Assembly (NCBI RefSeq): GCF_000152865.1
Contig: NZ_CH672390.1
Span: 1,744,474-1,808,473 of the forward strand
From: Erythrobacter sp. NAP1
Lineage (GTDB): Bacteria > Pseudomonadota > Alphaproteobacteria > Sphingomonadales > Sphingomonadaceae
Length of the DNA stretch: 64,000 nucleotides
Direction of reading: 5' to 3'
The notes under the pieces were generated by a model. That model worked only from the letters and a program-made list of their open reading frames with translations. It had not been told where the DNA came from and ran no database searches. Below are positions 46,156 through 55,788 of the stretch, piece after piece (positions within the stretch are counted from its first letter, which is position 1; every line of letters starts with the position of its first letter). A program made the position numbers and the translations under genes.

Positions 46156-46812
46156 ATGGTCGACACACCAACCGAATTGAGCGACGCACCGGGCGCCAAG
46201 ACGCCGCGGACGGAACGCGGCCGCAAGACTCTGCGCAAGTTGCTCGACGCATCGGCAGAGGAATTTGGCGAAAAGGGATTCCACGAAGCATCGGTAAGTT
46301 CGATTACTCGCCGTGCAGGTGTCGCGCTTGGCTCGTTCTACACATACTTCGACAGCAAGGAGGCGCTGTTTCAGGCGCTTGTCCAGCACCTGAGCAGCCA
46401 GGTGAAAGTGTCGGCTGGTAAATCTGTCGACGAGCTCAAGGCCGGGGGTCAGTTCAACGCGTTCGACATCGAGCAAGCTGCGCTCTCAAGTTTTCTCGAC
46501 TTCGCGCGCGAGCACAAGGAAATCTACCGGATCATCGACGAATCCGAGTTCGTCGACCCGCAAGCTTATCGCGCTCACTACGAAGGGACCGCACAACGAA
46601 TTCTGTCGCGTCTGCGCGAAGGTGCGGCGATGGGAGAGATGCGCGAGGACATCGAAGAAGCGCATGCTTGGGCGCTGATGGGTATGAATGTCTTCCTCGG
46701 CTTGCGCTTTGCAGTCTGGTCCGACGAGAAAAGCAGCGAGAGCGTTGCGATGGCTGCTCGATCCATCCTGGAACGCGGAATTGGCGCTTCGAAACGCAAC
46801 GCGGAGGACTGA
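46156..46812 (+). CDS. TetR/AcrR-family transcriptional regulator
   Basis: 218 residues. The N-terminal helix-turn-helix DNA-binding domain is clear: RKLLDASAEEFGEKGFHEAS and SITRRAGVALGSFYTYFDSK. The ligand-binding part is all-helical, with AHAWALMGMNVFLGLRFAVW. The protein is divergent from the TonB receptor/hydrolase/MFS operon, so it is the natural repressor of that operon. It also precedes the efflux operon by 141 nt on the same strand and might act on it too. Ligand unknown. ATG 46156 follows AGGGGAAGT, the best ribosome site; an ATG at 46108 would give a longer N-terminus without homology to the family. Confidence 0.88.
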   Translation: MVDTPTELSDAPGAKTPRTERGRKTLRKLLDASAEEFGEKGFHEASVSSITRRAGVALGSFYTYFDSKEALFQALVQHLSSQVKVSAGKSVDELKAGGQFNAFDIEQAALSSFLDFAREHKEIYRIIDESEFVDPQAYRAHYEGTAQRILSRLREGAAMGEMREDIEEAHAWALMGMNVFLGLRFAVWSDEKSSESVAMAARSILERGIGASKRNAED

Positions 46813-46953
46813 CTGCCCGTAGTGGTTCAGACAGAAATCGCCGTTCGTCGATGAACGTGTGCACATTCTCGGCAAGCGTCGATGTTCAAGGCTTGCCAAA
46901 TGCTTGAAAAGCGTGATCGTTAGCCGCGTCGCAACACTGCATCAGGGGGTCGA

Positions 46954-48399
46954 ATGCAGAAAACTCGGGAAAGAAGGTTCGCAGCTGTCGCTGCGGCGCC
47001 CGCAATCCTTGCGTTGGCGCTTTTGCAGGGCTGCTCGCTTCCCGGCACGGCCCAGCCACCAACGCTGCAGGAAACCATTCCTTTGCCCGAACGCTGGACG
47101 TTTGCCTCGCAAGAAGGCCAAGCGATCGAGCTGGGCGAATACTGGGCGCTTTTGAACGATCCGCTGATCGACGAATTTGTCACTCAGGCCCGCACTCAAA
47201 ACTACGACATCGCTCAGTCCCTCGCCCAGCTGCGTGCAGCTGAGGCTGGGCTGCGAGAGGCACGGGCAGCGCGCTTGCCCTCGGCATCTGCAGGCGGTGG
47301 TGTCGGAAGAGACTTCGGCGATTTCTCCCGGGACGAATTTCAATTCTCGCTCAGTGCCGATCTTGCATGGGAGCTCGACCTGTTTGGCAGGATCAGTTCT
47401 TCCATCGATGCTTCGCGCGCCGATCTTGCCGCAGCAGGCTTTAACGCAGCCGATCTGGAACGGATCGTGGTTGCAACAGTCGCGATCCAGACCATCACAG
47501 CGCGTTCTGTCGCCGCTCAGCTTGAGTTTGCCCGTCAGTCGCTCGCCAACCAGGACGACAACCTGCAGATCGCAAGGTGGCGCAATCAAGCCGGGCTTGT
47601 GTCGAGCCTCGACGTTGAACAGGCGCGAACACAACGCGCGCAAACGGCCGCTACCATACCGCTGCTCGAAGGTGATCTGGTTGCCGCAGCCAACGCCATT
47701 TCGACGCTCATCGGAGATCCGCCTGGCGAGGTCTACGCCCGCTTGCTTGCAGATCCGCGTGAAGTCCCCTCACCTCCGCTCGCGAACGCCGTCAACGCGC
47801 CGGCCGACATCCTTCGAATGCGACCGGATGTCAGCGCTGCCGAAGCGCGGCTCGTCGGCGACTTTGAAAGGATCGGTATCGCGAGGACACAACTCTACCC
47901 GATCGCTCGCCTCACCGGCACGGTTGGCACTTCCTCATTCGGAATAGACGATCTGTTCGATGTCATTACCGGCAACGTCTTCGCCAGCTTATCGCAACTT
48001 CTTTTCGATGGCGGAGCGGCCCGAGCGAGGGTCGATGCTTCGCGAGCGATAGCTGACGGATCGCTCGCAGCGTGGCGCCAGTCGATCCTAACCGCGCTTG
48101 AAGACGTCGAAACAGCATCGGTTGACCTTGATACCAGCAATGAACGCGTGATTGCGCTGGTCGAAGCGAGCGACGGCGCTCGCAATGCAGCCATTCTCGG
48201 ACGAAGCCAGTATCAGGCAGGGCTGATCGATTTTCAGGTGCTGCTTAATGTAGAGAGCGCGCTGCTCAGCGCCGAAACTTCTCAAATTTCAGCCGAAGCT
48301 GCGCGGGCGATTGCTTTTGTGCAATTGGCGCGGGCAATGGGCGGCGGGTGGCGATCGCCACCCGAACAGAATTCGCAAGACAGGGATAACGGGCAATGA
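46954..48399 (+). CDS. Outer-membrane efflux lipoprotein (NodT/OprM-type TolC family)
   Basis: 481 residues. The N-terminus carries a lipobox (LLQGC, Cys27). The sequence shows the two-fold TolC pattern (helical repeats such as AQSLAQLRAAEAGLREARAARL and RSQYQAGLIDFQVLLNVESALLS) and the typical FGRISSSIDASRADLAAA segment. OprM-like proteins make an outer-membrane duct for tripartite efflux. It forms an operon with a MacA-like adaptor (ATG overlaps stop by 4 nt) and ABC subunits. ATG 46954 is preceded by CATCAGGGGGTCGA, with GGGGG as ribosome site. Confidence 0.88.
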   Translation: MQKTRERRFAAVAAAPAILALALLQGCSLPGTAQPPTLQETIPLPERWTFASQEGQAIELGEYWALLNDPLIDEFVTQARTQNYDIAQSLAQLRAAEAGLREARAARLPSASAGGGVGRDFGDFSRDEFQFSLSADLAWELDLFGRISSSIDASRADLAAAGFNAADLERIVVATVAIQTITARSVAAQLEFARQSLANQDDNLQIARWRNQAGLVSSLDVEQARTQRAQTAATIPLLEGDLVAAANAISTLIGDPPGEVYARLLADPREVPSPPLANAVNAPADILRMRPDVSAAEARLVGDFERIGIARTQLYPIARLTGTVGTSSFGIDDLFDVITGNVFASLSQLLFDGGAARARVDASRAIADGSLAAWRQSILTALEDVETASVDLDTSNERVIALVEASDGARNAAILGRSQYQAGLIDFQVLLNVESALLSAETSQISAEAARAIAFVQLARAMGGGWRSPPEQNSQDRDNGQ

Positions 48400-49718
48400 G
48401 CGAGACGGCGGACACGCCCCAGACGGATGACGGTACGAACGTCGATGAATTCCTTGGCGTGAAGGAACGCCCGCGCTGGCGGCGCTGGATGAAGTACTGG
48501 CTTCCGGCCTTGATCATCCTGATCCTGATCTTTGCGATATCGCGGTGTTCGGGCGGCGATGGGGAGGTTACCTACATCACCGAGGAAGTGACCGAAGGCT
48601 CTCTCGAACTCACCGTCACGGCGACCGGAAATCTGCGTCCGACGAACCAGGTGACGGTTGGTTCAGAAGTGACCGGCCCTGTCGATCAGGTGCTCGTCGA
48701 CGTCAACGACCGCGTAACGCGCGGCCAGGTCATTGCGATCATCAATACCGAGATCATCGACCAGCAGATCGCGCAGTCCCGCGCTAATCTTAACGCAGCG
48801 CGTGCAAGCCTCGTCCAGGCACAGGCCTCGCTCGAAGCAACCAATGCGCAGCTCGTTCGCTTCCGCGAAGTGCGCGAGCTTTCGGGAGGCCGCGTGCCTT
48901 CCCTTATCGAGCTCGATCAAGCAGAAGCAGCCGCGGCCCGCGACGAAGCGGCTGTATCGTCAGCACGCGCCAACATTCAGGCCGCCGAGGCGACGCTCAG
49001 GGCGAACCTTACAACTCGATCTCGCGCCGTGATCCGCGCGCCGGTGACGGGCGTGGTGCTCGCTCGTCAGATCGAGGTTGGACAAACCGTCGTTGCCGCG
49101 TTCAACACGGTGACCCTGTTCGTGATCGCCGAGGACCTTGCCGCGATGCAGCTTCGCGTATCCATCGACGAGGCGGATGTCGGCCAGGTAGCAGCGGGTC
49201 AGGATGCAACCTTTACAGTGGACGCTTATCCGGGCCGGCGGTTCCCTGCGACGCTGGACCGGGTGGACCTTGCTTCAGGCAACACGGTCAACGAACAGGC
49301 GGGCGGCGCTGCTGCGGCGGCGGGGGCCTCGGTTGTCAACTACGAGGCGCGGCTCAGCGTGCAGAACCCTGAAGGCCTCTTGCGACCCGGCATGACCGCA
49401 ACCGCAACGATCGCAACTGACACGACCGGGAGCGTCAAACTCGTGCCCAACGCCGCACTGCGCTTTCGCCCCGGTCAACAAAACGAGGACGAAGGCGGCG
49501 GTGTGCTCAATGTCAGCGTCGGGCTTGAGCGCGAAGACCAGCAAGCGACCATTGGTGTGGGCAGCAGGCAGACTGTCCAAGTGCTTCAGGATGACGGCAC
49601 TCTCAAGGCAGTCGAAGTCATCACCGGGCGAAGCGACGGTCGGACGACCGCCGTGCAGTCGGATGAACTTGAGGCGGGTACGAAAGTAGTCACCGGAGTG
49701 GAGGCACAAGCCGGATGA
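48396..49718 (+). CDS. macA: MacA-like periplasmic adaptor of ABC efflux system
   Basis: 440 residues. The N-terminal membrane helix (YWLPALIILILIFAISR) anchors it to the inner membrane; the rest shows a biotin-lipoyl-like barrel (VTATGNLRPTNQVTVGSEVT), a coiled-coil hairpin (about 130-200, QQIAQSRANLNAARASLVQA) and an RSRAVIRAPVTGVVLAR lipoyl half. MacA bridges the MacB-type pump to the TolC-like duct. The next gene is an ABC ATPase overlapping by 4 nt, so this is an ABC and not an RND system. Substrates could be macrolides, peptides or lipids, but cannot be read from sequence. The Ala-rich insert AGGAAAAAGASVVNYE is unusual. Confidence 0.85.
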   Translation: MSETADTPQTDDGTNVDEFLGVKERPRWRRWMKYWLPALIILILIFAISRCSGGDGEVTYITEEVTEGSLELTVTATGNLRPTNQVTVGSEVTGPVDQVLVDVNDRVTRGQVIAIINTEIIDQQIAQSRANLNAARASLVQAQASLEATNAQLVRFREVRELSGGRVPSLIELDQAEAAAARDEAAVSSARANIQAAEATLRANLTTRSRAVIRAPVTGVVLARQIEVGQTVVAAFNTVTLFVIAEDLAAMQLRVSIDEADVGQVAAGQDATFTVDAYPGRRFPATLDRVDLASGNTVNEQAGGAAAAAGASVVNYEARLSVQNPEGLLRPGMTATATIATDTTGSVKLVPNAALRFRPGQQNEDEGGGVLNVSVGLEREDQQATIGVGSRQTVQVLQDDGTLKAVEVITGRSDGRTTAVQSDELEAGTKVVTGVEAQAG

Positions 49719-50437
49719 GCGAAGTGCCGCTCATTGAACTCGAAGGCATTACCAAAGTCTTCGGCAACGGGCCTGCCGCGTTCAAGGCGCTCAAGGGAGT
49801 GGACCTCACCATTGATCGTGGCCAGTTCGTCGCGATCATGGGCCCGTCGGGTTCGGGCAAGTCGACGACAATGAACATCCTCGGTTGCCTCGATGTTCCG
49901 ACTGAAGGAATCTTCCGTTTTCGCGGCGTCGAAGTGCAGAAGATGGACCGCGATCAGCGCAGCCTGCTCAGGCGCAAGTATCTTGGCTTCGTGTTTCAGG
50001 GCTTCAATCTGCTCTCGCGCACGACCGCGCTGGAGAATGTCGAGCTTCCCCTGCTCTATCGCGGCGAAAAAAAGTCTGTCCGCCGCGATGCTGCCATGCA
50101 TGCGCTTGATCAAGTTGGTCTTGCACCATGGGCAACGCACACGCCGGCGGAGCTTTCGGGCGGCCAGCAACAGCGTGTCGCGATTGCGCGGGCGCTTGTT
50201 TCCGATCCCGACGTGCTGCTCGCCGACGAACCGACCGGCAATCTCGATACAGAACGCTCGATCGAGATCATGGAGCTGATGCGCGAGCTCAACGCGGGCG
50301 GCATCACCGTGATCATGGTGACGCATGAAGAGGAAATGGCCGCCTTCGCAAAGACAGTCATTCACTTCCGTGACGGTCTGGTGGAACGCACTGAACGGGG
50401 CACTCGCAGCCTTGAAGCTCAGGGAGGAGATGCCTGA
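49715..50437 (+). CDS. ABC exporter ATPase (MacB N-terminal/LolD type)
   Basis: 240 residues. All ABC motifs are present: Walker [11 protein letters not shown]-loop [13 protein letters not shown], signature LSGGQQQR, Walker [13 protein letters not shown] and H-loop VTHEEE. The type belongs to the MacB/LolCDE (type VII, mechanotransmission) group. It is a separate polypeptide from its permease, whereas E. coli MacB is a fusion of both. It overlaps the adaptor gene by 4 nt and the permease by 1 nt (TGATG). It should drive, from the cytoplasmic side, substrate transfer from periplasm to the TolC duct. Confidence 0.92.
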   Translation: MSEVPLIELEGITKVFGNGPAAFKALKGVDLTIDRGQFVAIMGPSGSGKSTTMNILGCLDVPTEGIFRFRGVEVQKMDRDQRSLLRRKYLGFVFQGFNLLSRTTALENVELPLLYRGEKKSVRRDAAMHALDQVGLAPWATHTPAELSGGQQQRVAIARALVSDPDVLLADEPTGNLDTERSIEIMELMRELNAGGITVIMVTHEEEMAAFAKTVIHFRDGLVERTERGTRSLEAQGGDA

Positions 50438-51633
50438 TGCTCGGTGCAACCTTCCTTCTGGCCCTTCGCGAGATCAGGCGTCACCTCATGCGCTCGATCT
50501 TAACGACCCTCGGCATCATCATCGGCGTTGCAGCGGTTGTGACGATGGTCACGCTCGGCAACGGCGTGACCGCATCGGTCCAAGACGAAATCTCCTCGCT
50601 CGGCTCGTCAAATTTCATCGTCTTCCCGGTACGCGTGGACAATGGTCCGGTTCGCCAGTTCGATCTCGACGACGTCGAAGCGGTTGAGCAGCAGATTGCA
50701 GGTGTCGAAGTTGCCGCCGCCAATGTCGGGGCAAGCGCGACCGCATTCTACAACGGACAGGACTGGGACACGCGCGTCACGGGTGCGGATACGAACTTCC
50801 TCGAGGCTCAGGCGATCGAAGTGGTCGAAGGACGTCCCTTCACCAGCGACGAGGAAGCTTCCGGGCAAAACGTCTGCCTGCTTGGCCCTAAGGTTCGCGA
50901 GGCTATTTTCCTTCCTGACGTGAGCCCGATTGGCGAGGAAATGAGGCTCGGCGATGTGCCCTGCACCGTCATCGGGGTGCTCGAGGAACGCGGCCAGGGC
51001 GGCGGCGGGGCGGACGACGATGACACGGTGTTCATGCCGCTGAAAACAGTTCAGCGACGGTTCCGAGGCAGCGACAATATCGACTATTTCGTCCTGAAAT
51101 ATAACGCGGCCTACTCGGCCACTGTAATTCAGGATTCGCTGATCGACCTGCTGCGCGAACGTCGCGTGCTGCAAGGCGACGCGCCCAACGACTTCAACAT
51201 CATCGACACAGCGCAAGTGAATGACGCACTTAGCTCCGTTACAGGCGCGCTGACGGCGATGGTTGCCGTCATCGCTTCAATCAGCCTCTTGGTCGGAGGT
51301 ATCGGCATCATGAACATCATGCTGGTTTCGGTCACAGAGCGAACTAGGGAGATCGGGATCAGGCTAGCCATTGGTGCGCTAGCACGAGAAGTCCGGTTAC
51401 AATTCCTGACCGAAGCGGTGGTACTTTGTGCGTTTGGCGGATTGGTCGGTCTTTTGCTCGCCTTCTTCGCCTCTGTGTCGCTGGCAGGCGTCATTGACGT
51501 GCCCTTCGTGTTCGATCCGATGATCAACATCTTCAGCTTCCTGTTCGCTTCAGGAATGGGGATCGTCTTTGGCTACTATCCCGCACGCCGAGCATCACAG
51601 CTCGACCCAATCGACGCTCTGCGCCACGAATAA
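50437..51633 (+). CDS. ABC exporter permease (MacB/FtsX type)
   Basis: 398 residues. Four membrane segments: one at about 18-38 (ILTTLGIIIGVAAVVTMVTL), then a large periplasmic domain (about 45-265) and three further helices (about 270-300, 325-350, 360-385). The signature TERTREIGIRLAIGALAREVRLQFL is the coupling helix and transmission motif of MacB-like permeases, and YPARRASQLDPIDALRHE is the usual C-terminus. The four genes from 46954 form one operon: outer-membrane duct, adaptor, ATPase and permease. The gene converges on the LysR gene with 17 nt between stops. Confidence 0.92.
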   Translation: MLGATFLLALREIRRHLMRSILTTLGIIIGVAAVVTMVTLGNGVTASVQDEISSLGSSNFIVFPVRVDNGPVRQFDLDDVEAVEQQIAGVEVAAANVGASATAFYNGQDWDTRVTGADTNFLEAQAIEVVEGRPFTSDEEASGQNVCLLGPKVREAIFLPDVSPIGEEMRLGDVPCTVIGVLEERGQGGGGADDDDTVFMPLKTVQRRFRGSDNIDYFVLKYNAAYSATVIQDSLIDLLRERRVLQGDAPNDFNIIDTAQVNDALSSVTGALTAMVAVIASISLLVGGIGIMNIMLVSVTERTREIGIRLAIGALAREVRLQFLTEAVVLCAFGGLVGLLLAFFASVSLAGVIDVPFVFDPMINIFSFLFASGMGIVFGYYPARRASQLDPIDALRHE

Positions 51634-51650
51634 CGGCGGCACTTCAGGGC

Positions 51651-52574
51651 TTAATCGGCAGCCGCAAAAATGGGGTTGGCTCGCAGTCGCTCGACCGCGA
51701 AGTCGACGAATGCCCTGACCTTTGCAGCCGTGTTGCGTGTCCCTCCGTGGACGATATGAACGGGAAGCGAGGCCTCTTCATAATCCTCCAGCACCAGCCG
51801 CAGTCGACCGGCGTTTACTTCAGGTCCGACCTGATATGACAGGACGCGCGTCAGGCCCCACCCATCCGCCGCCATTCCAATGGCCGCTGCATTGTTGTTG
51901 CAAAGGATCTGTGGGTGCACCCTGACGACGGCTTTCTCGTCCTTGCCAAAGCGCCAGTCGACGCCTGAGAACCCGCTCGAGACGGCAACAATCTTGTGTG
52001 ACTTTAGGTCTTGCGGAGACTGCGGCACGCCGTTGCGCCTGAGATAAGCGGCCGATCCGGTTACCACCCGTCTGACATGCCCCACTTGTGCGGCTTTAAG
52101 CGAAGAATCTCGCAAGTGACCGATGCGCAATGCGATATCGAAGCCTTCGTCGACCATGTTGGTCACACGGTCGAGCAAAACGAGTTGCACACTCACATCA
52201 GGATAGAGGTCGCAAAACTCCGTCACGATCGGAGCAATATACAATCGCCCAAAAAGGACAGGAGCGGTGATCGCAAGCAAACCGACCGGTTGCGCCTGGA
52301 CACCGGCAGCTAGCGCGTCTGCAGCGTCAATCTCGGCGAGAATGCGTTCACATTCCGGAGCATATCTTTCGCCCGCTTCGGTCAGGCGCACCGTACGCGT
52401 GGTTCGCACGAACAAGTCAGCACCGATCATTTCCTCAAGCGCAGCCACGGTCCGCGTGACGGTCGCAGGGCTGGCGTTCATTTCCCTTCCGGCAGCGGCA
52501 AAGCTTTGCCTGCGCGCCACCTCGAGAAAGACCTTCATGGCGTGAACTTTATCGATGGTGCCGCTCCGACGCAC
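51651..52574 (-). CDS. LysR-family transcriptional regulator
   Basis: 307 residues. N-terminal winged helix (AMKVFLEVARRQSFAAAGRE, SPATVTRTVAALEEMIGADLF) and C-terminal type II periplasmic-binding-like effector domain (LAITAPVLFGRLYIAPIVTEF to LRLVLEDYEEASLPVHIVHG). It is divergent from the GST gene across 139 nt, so it most likely controls the GST and the flavoprotein after it. The start is uncertain: GTG 52574 (used here) has no clear ribosome site; ATG 52538 would shorten the first helix. LysR proteins in this arrangement typically respond to quinones or aromatic electrophiles, but the ligand is not known here. Confidence 0.88.
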   Translation of the reverse strand: MRRSGTIDKVHAMKVFLEVARRQSFAAAGREMNASPATVTRTVAALEEMIGADLFVRTTRTVRLTEAGERYAPECERILAEIDAADALAAGVQAQPVGLLAITAPVLFGRLYIAPIVTEFCDLYPDVSVQLVLLDRVTNMVDEGFDIALRIGHLRDSSLKAAQVGHVRRVVTGSAAYLRRNGVPQSPQDLKSHKIVAVSSGFSGVDWRFGKDEKAVVRVHPQILCNNNAAAIGMAADGWGLTRVLSYQVGPEVNAGRLRLVLEDYEEASLPVHIVHGGTRNTAAKVRAFVDFAVERLRANPIFAAAD

Positions 52575-52713
52575 ATTATTTCATAATTCGAAATACTGAC
52601 TTGAATATTTGCCGCATTCTAACGTCAAGCGCAATTGCCTAGATCGAAATCCGTCGGACGCACCGACCCACAGTCAACTCCTCCCCAGGACGACATTTCG
52701 AAAGGCGAATGTA

Positions 52714-53334
52714 ATGAAACTCTACCACTTCCCGCTCTCTGGCCACGCTCACCGCGCCCGGCTCTTTCTGTCGCTTCTTAACGTCGAGGCCGAGATCGTC
52801 GATGTCGATCTTGCCAATGGCGAGCACAAGTCGGCCCCGTATCTGGCGCTCAACTCCTTTGGCCAAGTTCCTGTGCTGGTCGACGGTGACACCGTGATCT
52901 CAGACTCCAACGCCATTCTTGTCTATGTCGCAAAGAAGTTCGGCCGCAGTGACTGGCTTCCTGAAGCACCCGCTGCTGCAGCCCGCGTCCAGCGCTGGCT
53001 TTCGGTCGCCGCGGGGGAACTCGCAGCTGGGCCAGGTGCTGCTCGCCTGATTACCGTCTTCGGCGCCGATTTCGATCCGGAAAAGACGATCGCAAAGGCT
53101 CATGCCATTCTCAAGCTGATCGATAGCGAGCTGGAAGGCCGCAACTGGATTACTGGCAGCGCCCAGCCGACGATCGCTGACGTCGCGCTCTACAGCTACA
53201 TCGTCAACGCTCCCGAAGGGAACGTAGATCTGTCGAGCTACAACCGCGTCAACGCCTGGCTTGATCGGATTGAAAAGCTCGAGGGCTTCGCACCCTTCCA
53301 GACCACTGAAATCGGCCTGCGCAAAGCCGCATGA
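52714..53334 (+). CDS. Glutathione S-transferase
   Basis: 206 residues. N-terminal thioredoxin-like glutathione site: [20 protein letters not shown] (with Ser/Tyr candidate near residue 5-9), cis-Pro in [10 protein letters not shown] and Ser contact in [15 protein letters not shown]. The helical second domain has the N-capping motif [12 protein letters not shown]. The exact class cannot be told; it is of the beta/theta-like bacterial type. ATG 52714 follows AAAGGCGAATGTA. It lies divergent from the LysR gene and 92 nt before the flavoprotein fusion, consistent with a detoxification regulon. Confidence 0.88.
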   Translation: MKLYHFPLSGHAHRARLFLSLLNVEAEIVDVDLANGEHKSAPYLALNSFGQVPVLVDGDTVISDSNAILVYVAKKFGRSDWLPEAPAAAARVQRWLSVAAGELAAGPGAARLITVFGADFDPEKTIAKAHAILKLIDSELEGRNWITGSAQPTIADVALYSYIVNAPEGNVDLSSYNRVNAWLDRIEKLEGFAPFQTTEIGLRKAA

Positions 53335-53426
53335 TCACCCTCGCAGCCGGGGCGGGAACCCGTCCTCTCCTCTCCCCCACCCGCCCCGGCTGCACCCCTT
53401 CCTCTCACCCGACCGGAGTACGAAAA

Positions 53427-55490
53427 ATGGCGCATGCAACGGCACAACAATCGTTCCCTTGGCATTCCGGCGAAGTCGCCGTGCAGGAGCGGCTCGGTGT
53501 TGCGGAGCGTATGGCGAAGAATGGTTCGCAGGTGGTCCGGGACTACATGCCCGAGCAGCACCGCAATTTTTACAACTCGATCCCCTTCATGATGATCGGC
53601 TCTGTTGATGAAAGCGGCGATGTCTGGGCTTCGATGGTCACAGGCGAGCCGGGTTTCATGCGTTCTCCGGATCCGCGCGAACTCACCATCGATTTTGCAC
53701 CGGACAGCAGTGACCCCGCTGCTGCCGGGCTGAAGGACGGCAAGGCAATCGGAATGCTCGGGATTGAGCTTTCGACCCGCCGACGCAACCGGATGAATGG
53801 ACTGGTCCACTCGACCACCGCTAGCGGTTTTGCAGTGAGCGTCGGTCACTCTTTCGGGAACTGCCCGCAATACATCCAACTGCGTGATTTTGAATTTGTC
53901 CGTGACCCGCAGGCCGATTTCCCGATCGAGGTAGAGGAGCTTTCCTCTCTCGACGATGAAGCCCGCACCATGATCGCAGCCGCCGACACTTTCTTCGTGG
54001 CTTCCTACGTCGACCTCAAAGAGGAACGTCAGGTCGACGTCTCGCACCGCGGGGGAAAACCGGGCTTCGTGAGGGTTGATGGTGAAGGCCGGATGACGAT
54101 CCCCGATTTTGCTGGAAACCTTCACTTCAACACGCTTGGCAATTTTACCGTCAATCCACGCGCTGGACTGATCTTTGCCGACTTTGAAACAGGCGACGTC
54201 CTCCAAATCACAGGTGACACGCAAATCGTGTTCGACGGTCCGGAAATAGCCAATTTCCAGGGCGCCGAGCGTATTTGGCATTTCACTCCGCGTCGCATCG
54301 TACGTCGCCGGGCTGCACTGCCGATCCGCTGGAAACTGCGTGCCGGTGATGCCTTTTCGCCCAACTCGCTCATGACAGGATCATGGGAAGAGACCGCTGC
54401 GAGGATTGAGGCGCAGAAGGCTGCGAAGACATGGCGCGAATTTCGCATCGAGACAATCACGCGCGAGACCGCAGAGATTTCTTCCTTCACCCTGGTTCCC
54501 ATGGACGGTGGCGGAATCTCGACTTTCAAGGCGGGACAACATCTGCCGGTTCGCGCAGACATACCCGGTTCGGCCACGCCGGTCACCCGGACGTACACAC
54601 TCTCGTCCGCGCCTTCGGATGGAACCTACCGTCTGAGCGTGAAGCGGCAGGGGCTCTTTTCTGAGCACCTCCATTCATTGAAGGAAGGCGATGTCATTGA
54701 AGCGCGCGGTCCCGGTGGAGACTTTTTCATTGAGGGCGATGAGAAACGTCCTGCCGTACTGGTTGCCGCCGGCGTGGGTATCACGCCGATGCTCTCGATG
54801 CTGCGCCAGATAGTATTCGAGGGTAAACGCACGCGAGGGACCCGCCCGACATGGCTGGTCCACGCCGCCAAGAGCCGCGACCTGCGCGCCTTTCACGATG
54901 AGATCGGAGAACTCGTTCGCGAAGCTGCAGGCGCGGTCAAATTCATCGCGGTGCATGACGCTCCCGGCGACGATGAGAAACAAGGCGAGGATTACAGTTG
55001 GCACGGTCGCTTCAGAGCCGCCGATCTTGGCCGGTTCCTGCCTTTCGGTGACTACGATTTCTACATGTGCGGCCCGCCGGGCTTTATGCAGGGAGTGTAT
55101 GACGGCCTTCGCGACATGAACGTCTCGGATGCCCGAATTCACGCCGAGGCATTTGGTCCATCCTCGCTCATTCGTCGCCCCGATGAGGGCGTGGCCGTCA
55201 CCGAGGTAGTACCCGCGGCAACCGAGAGCGTACCGGTGATCTTTGCCGGATCAAACAAGGAAGCGCGTTGGGAACCTCAAGGCGGAACCCTGCTTGAACT
55301 CGCCGAAGCGCGCGGCATCGAAGCACCGTTCAGCTGCCGCCGAGGCACTTGCGGAATGTGCGCGGTCAAGCTGCTCAAGGGCAAGGTCGCATACACCAAC
55401 AAGCCCAGCGTAGAGGTAGCCGAGGGCGAAGTGCTCACTTGCTCTGCGGTCCCTCATCGCGATGTCGACAAGCTGGAGATCGAGCTATGA
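53427..55490 (+). CDS. PNPOx-like / FNR-like / 2Fe-2S ferredoxin fusion flavoprotein
   Basis: 687 residues in three parts. The first (about 25-310) is a flavin split-barrel PNPOx-like domain (FYNSIPFMMIGSVDESGDVW, SPDPRELTIDFA). The second (about 340-590) is an FAD/NAD(P)-binding ferredoxin-reductase-type domain (RTYTLSSAPSDG, LVAAGVGITPMLSMLRQ, MCGPPGFM). The last (about 605-687) is a plant-type 2Fe-2S ferredoxin with Cys637, Cys642, Cys645 and Cys672 (spacing C-X4-C-X2-C-X26-C). Such fusions pass electrons from NAD(P)H through FAD and the cluster to the flavin domain; substrate is unknown. ATG 53427 is preferred, with GGAG in CCGGAGTACGAAAA; the preceding in-frame ATG at 53331 overlaps the GST stop. 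Confidence 0.87.
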   Translation: MAHATAQQSFPWHSGEVAVQERLGVAERMAKNGSQVVRDYMPEQHRNFYNSIPFMMIGSVDESGDVWASMVTGEPGFMRSPDPRELTIDFAPDSSDPAAAGLKDGKAIGMLGIELSTRRRNRMNGLVHSTTASGFAVSVGHSFGNCPQYIQLRDFEFVRDPQADFPIEVEELSSLDDEARTMIAAADTFFVASYVDLKEERQVDVSHRGGKPGFVRVDGEGRMTIPDFAGNLHFNTLGNFTVNPRAGLIFADFETGDVLQITGDTQIVFDGPEIANFQGAERIWHFTPRRIVRRRAALPIRWKLRAGDAFSPNSLMTGSWEETAARIEAQKAAKTWREFRIETITRETAEISSFTLVPMDGGGISTFKAGQHLPVRADIPGSATPVTRTYTLSSAPSDGTYRLSVKRQGLFSEHLHSLKEGDVIEARGPGGDFFIEGDEKRPAVLVAAGVGITPMLSMLRQIVFEGKRTRGTRPTWLVHAAKSRDLRAFHDEIGELVREAAGAVKFIAVHDAPGDDEKQGEDYSWHGRFRAADLGRFLPFGDYDFYMCGPPGFMQGVYDGLRDMNVSDARIHAEAFGPSSLIRRPDEGVAVTEVVPAATESVPVIFAGSNKEARWEPQGGTLLELAEARGIEAPFSCRRGTCGMCAVKLLKGKVAYTNKPSVEVAEGEVLTCSAVPHRDVDKLEIEL

Positions 55491-55786
55491 ACTGGTCCCT
55501 CATTCCCATGCCGGCAGCTGAAGAACTTGCTGGCGGATTCGTTCCCCCGGTGGCTTTCGACGAAGCAACTCGGAAAACTCAAGACGACCCCGAACTGCGC
55601 GAGATGCGCCGATATCTGGTCGCCCTGTTCGTCGCGCTCGGGATGATTGCCTGTGTCGAAAGCGCGATCATCGACCACCCGGCTGACGGCCAGAGGCGCC
55701 TCGCAGAGGTCAATCTCTCAGAACGAAAAGCCGAATGCCGCGATTGCGCGTTCGCCTTTGACCACTCCCCGGAAATGGAGAACTGA
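55487..55786 (+). CDS. Small membrane protein in the flavoprotein operon
   Basis: 99 residues. ATG 55487 overlaps the flavoprotein stop in ATGA, which makes this a real coupled gene. One hydrophobic helix ([20 protein letters not shown], about 45-64) is flanked by charged residues. The C-terminal half has two Cys in ECRDCAFAF. No family is recognised. Because it is made with the flavoprotein and an NTF2-like protein, a membrane anchor or electron-path accessory is possible, but that is inference only. Confidence 0.65.
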   Translation: MNWSLIPMPAAEELAGGFVPPVAFDEATRKTQDDPELREMRRYLVALFVALGMIACVESAIIDHPADGQRRLAEVNLSERKAECRDCAFAFDHSPEMEN

Positions 55787-55788
55787 AC

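Noticed and set aside
53238..54281. 347-codon minus-strand frame opposite the flavoprotein fusion
   Set aside because: Antisense shadow; the plus-strand frame has complete PNPOx, FNR and ferredoxin motifs.
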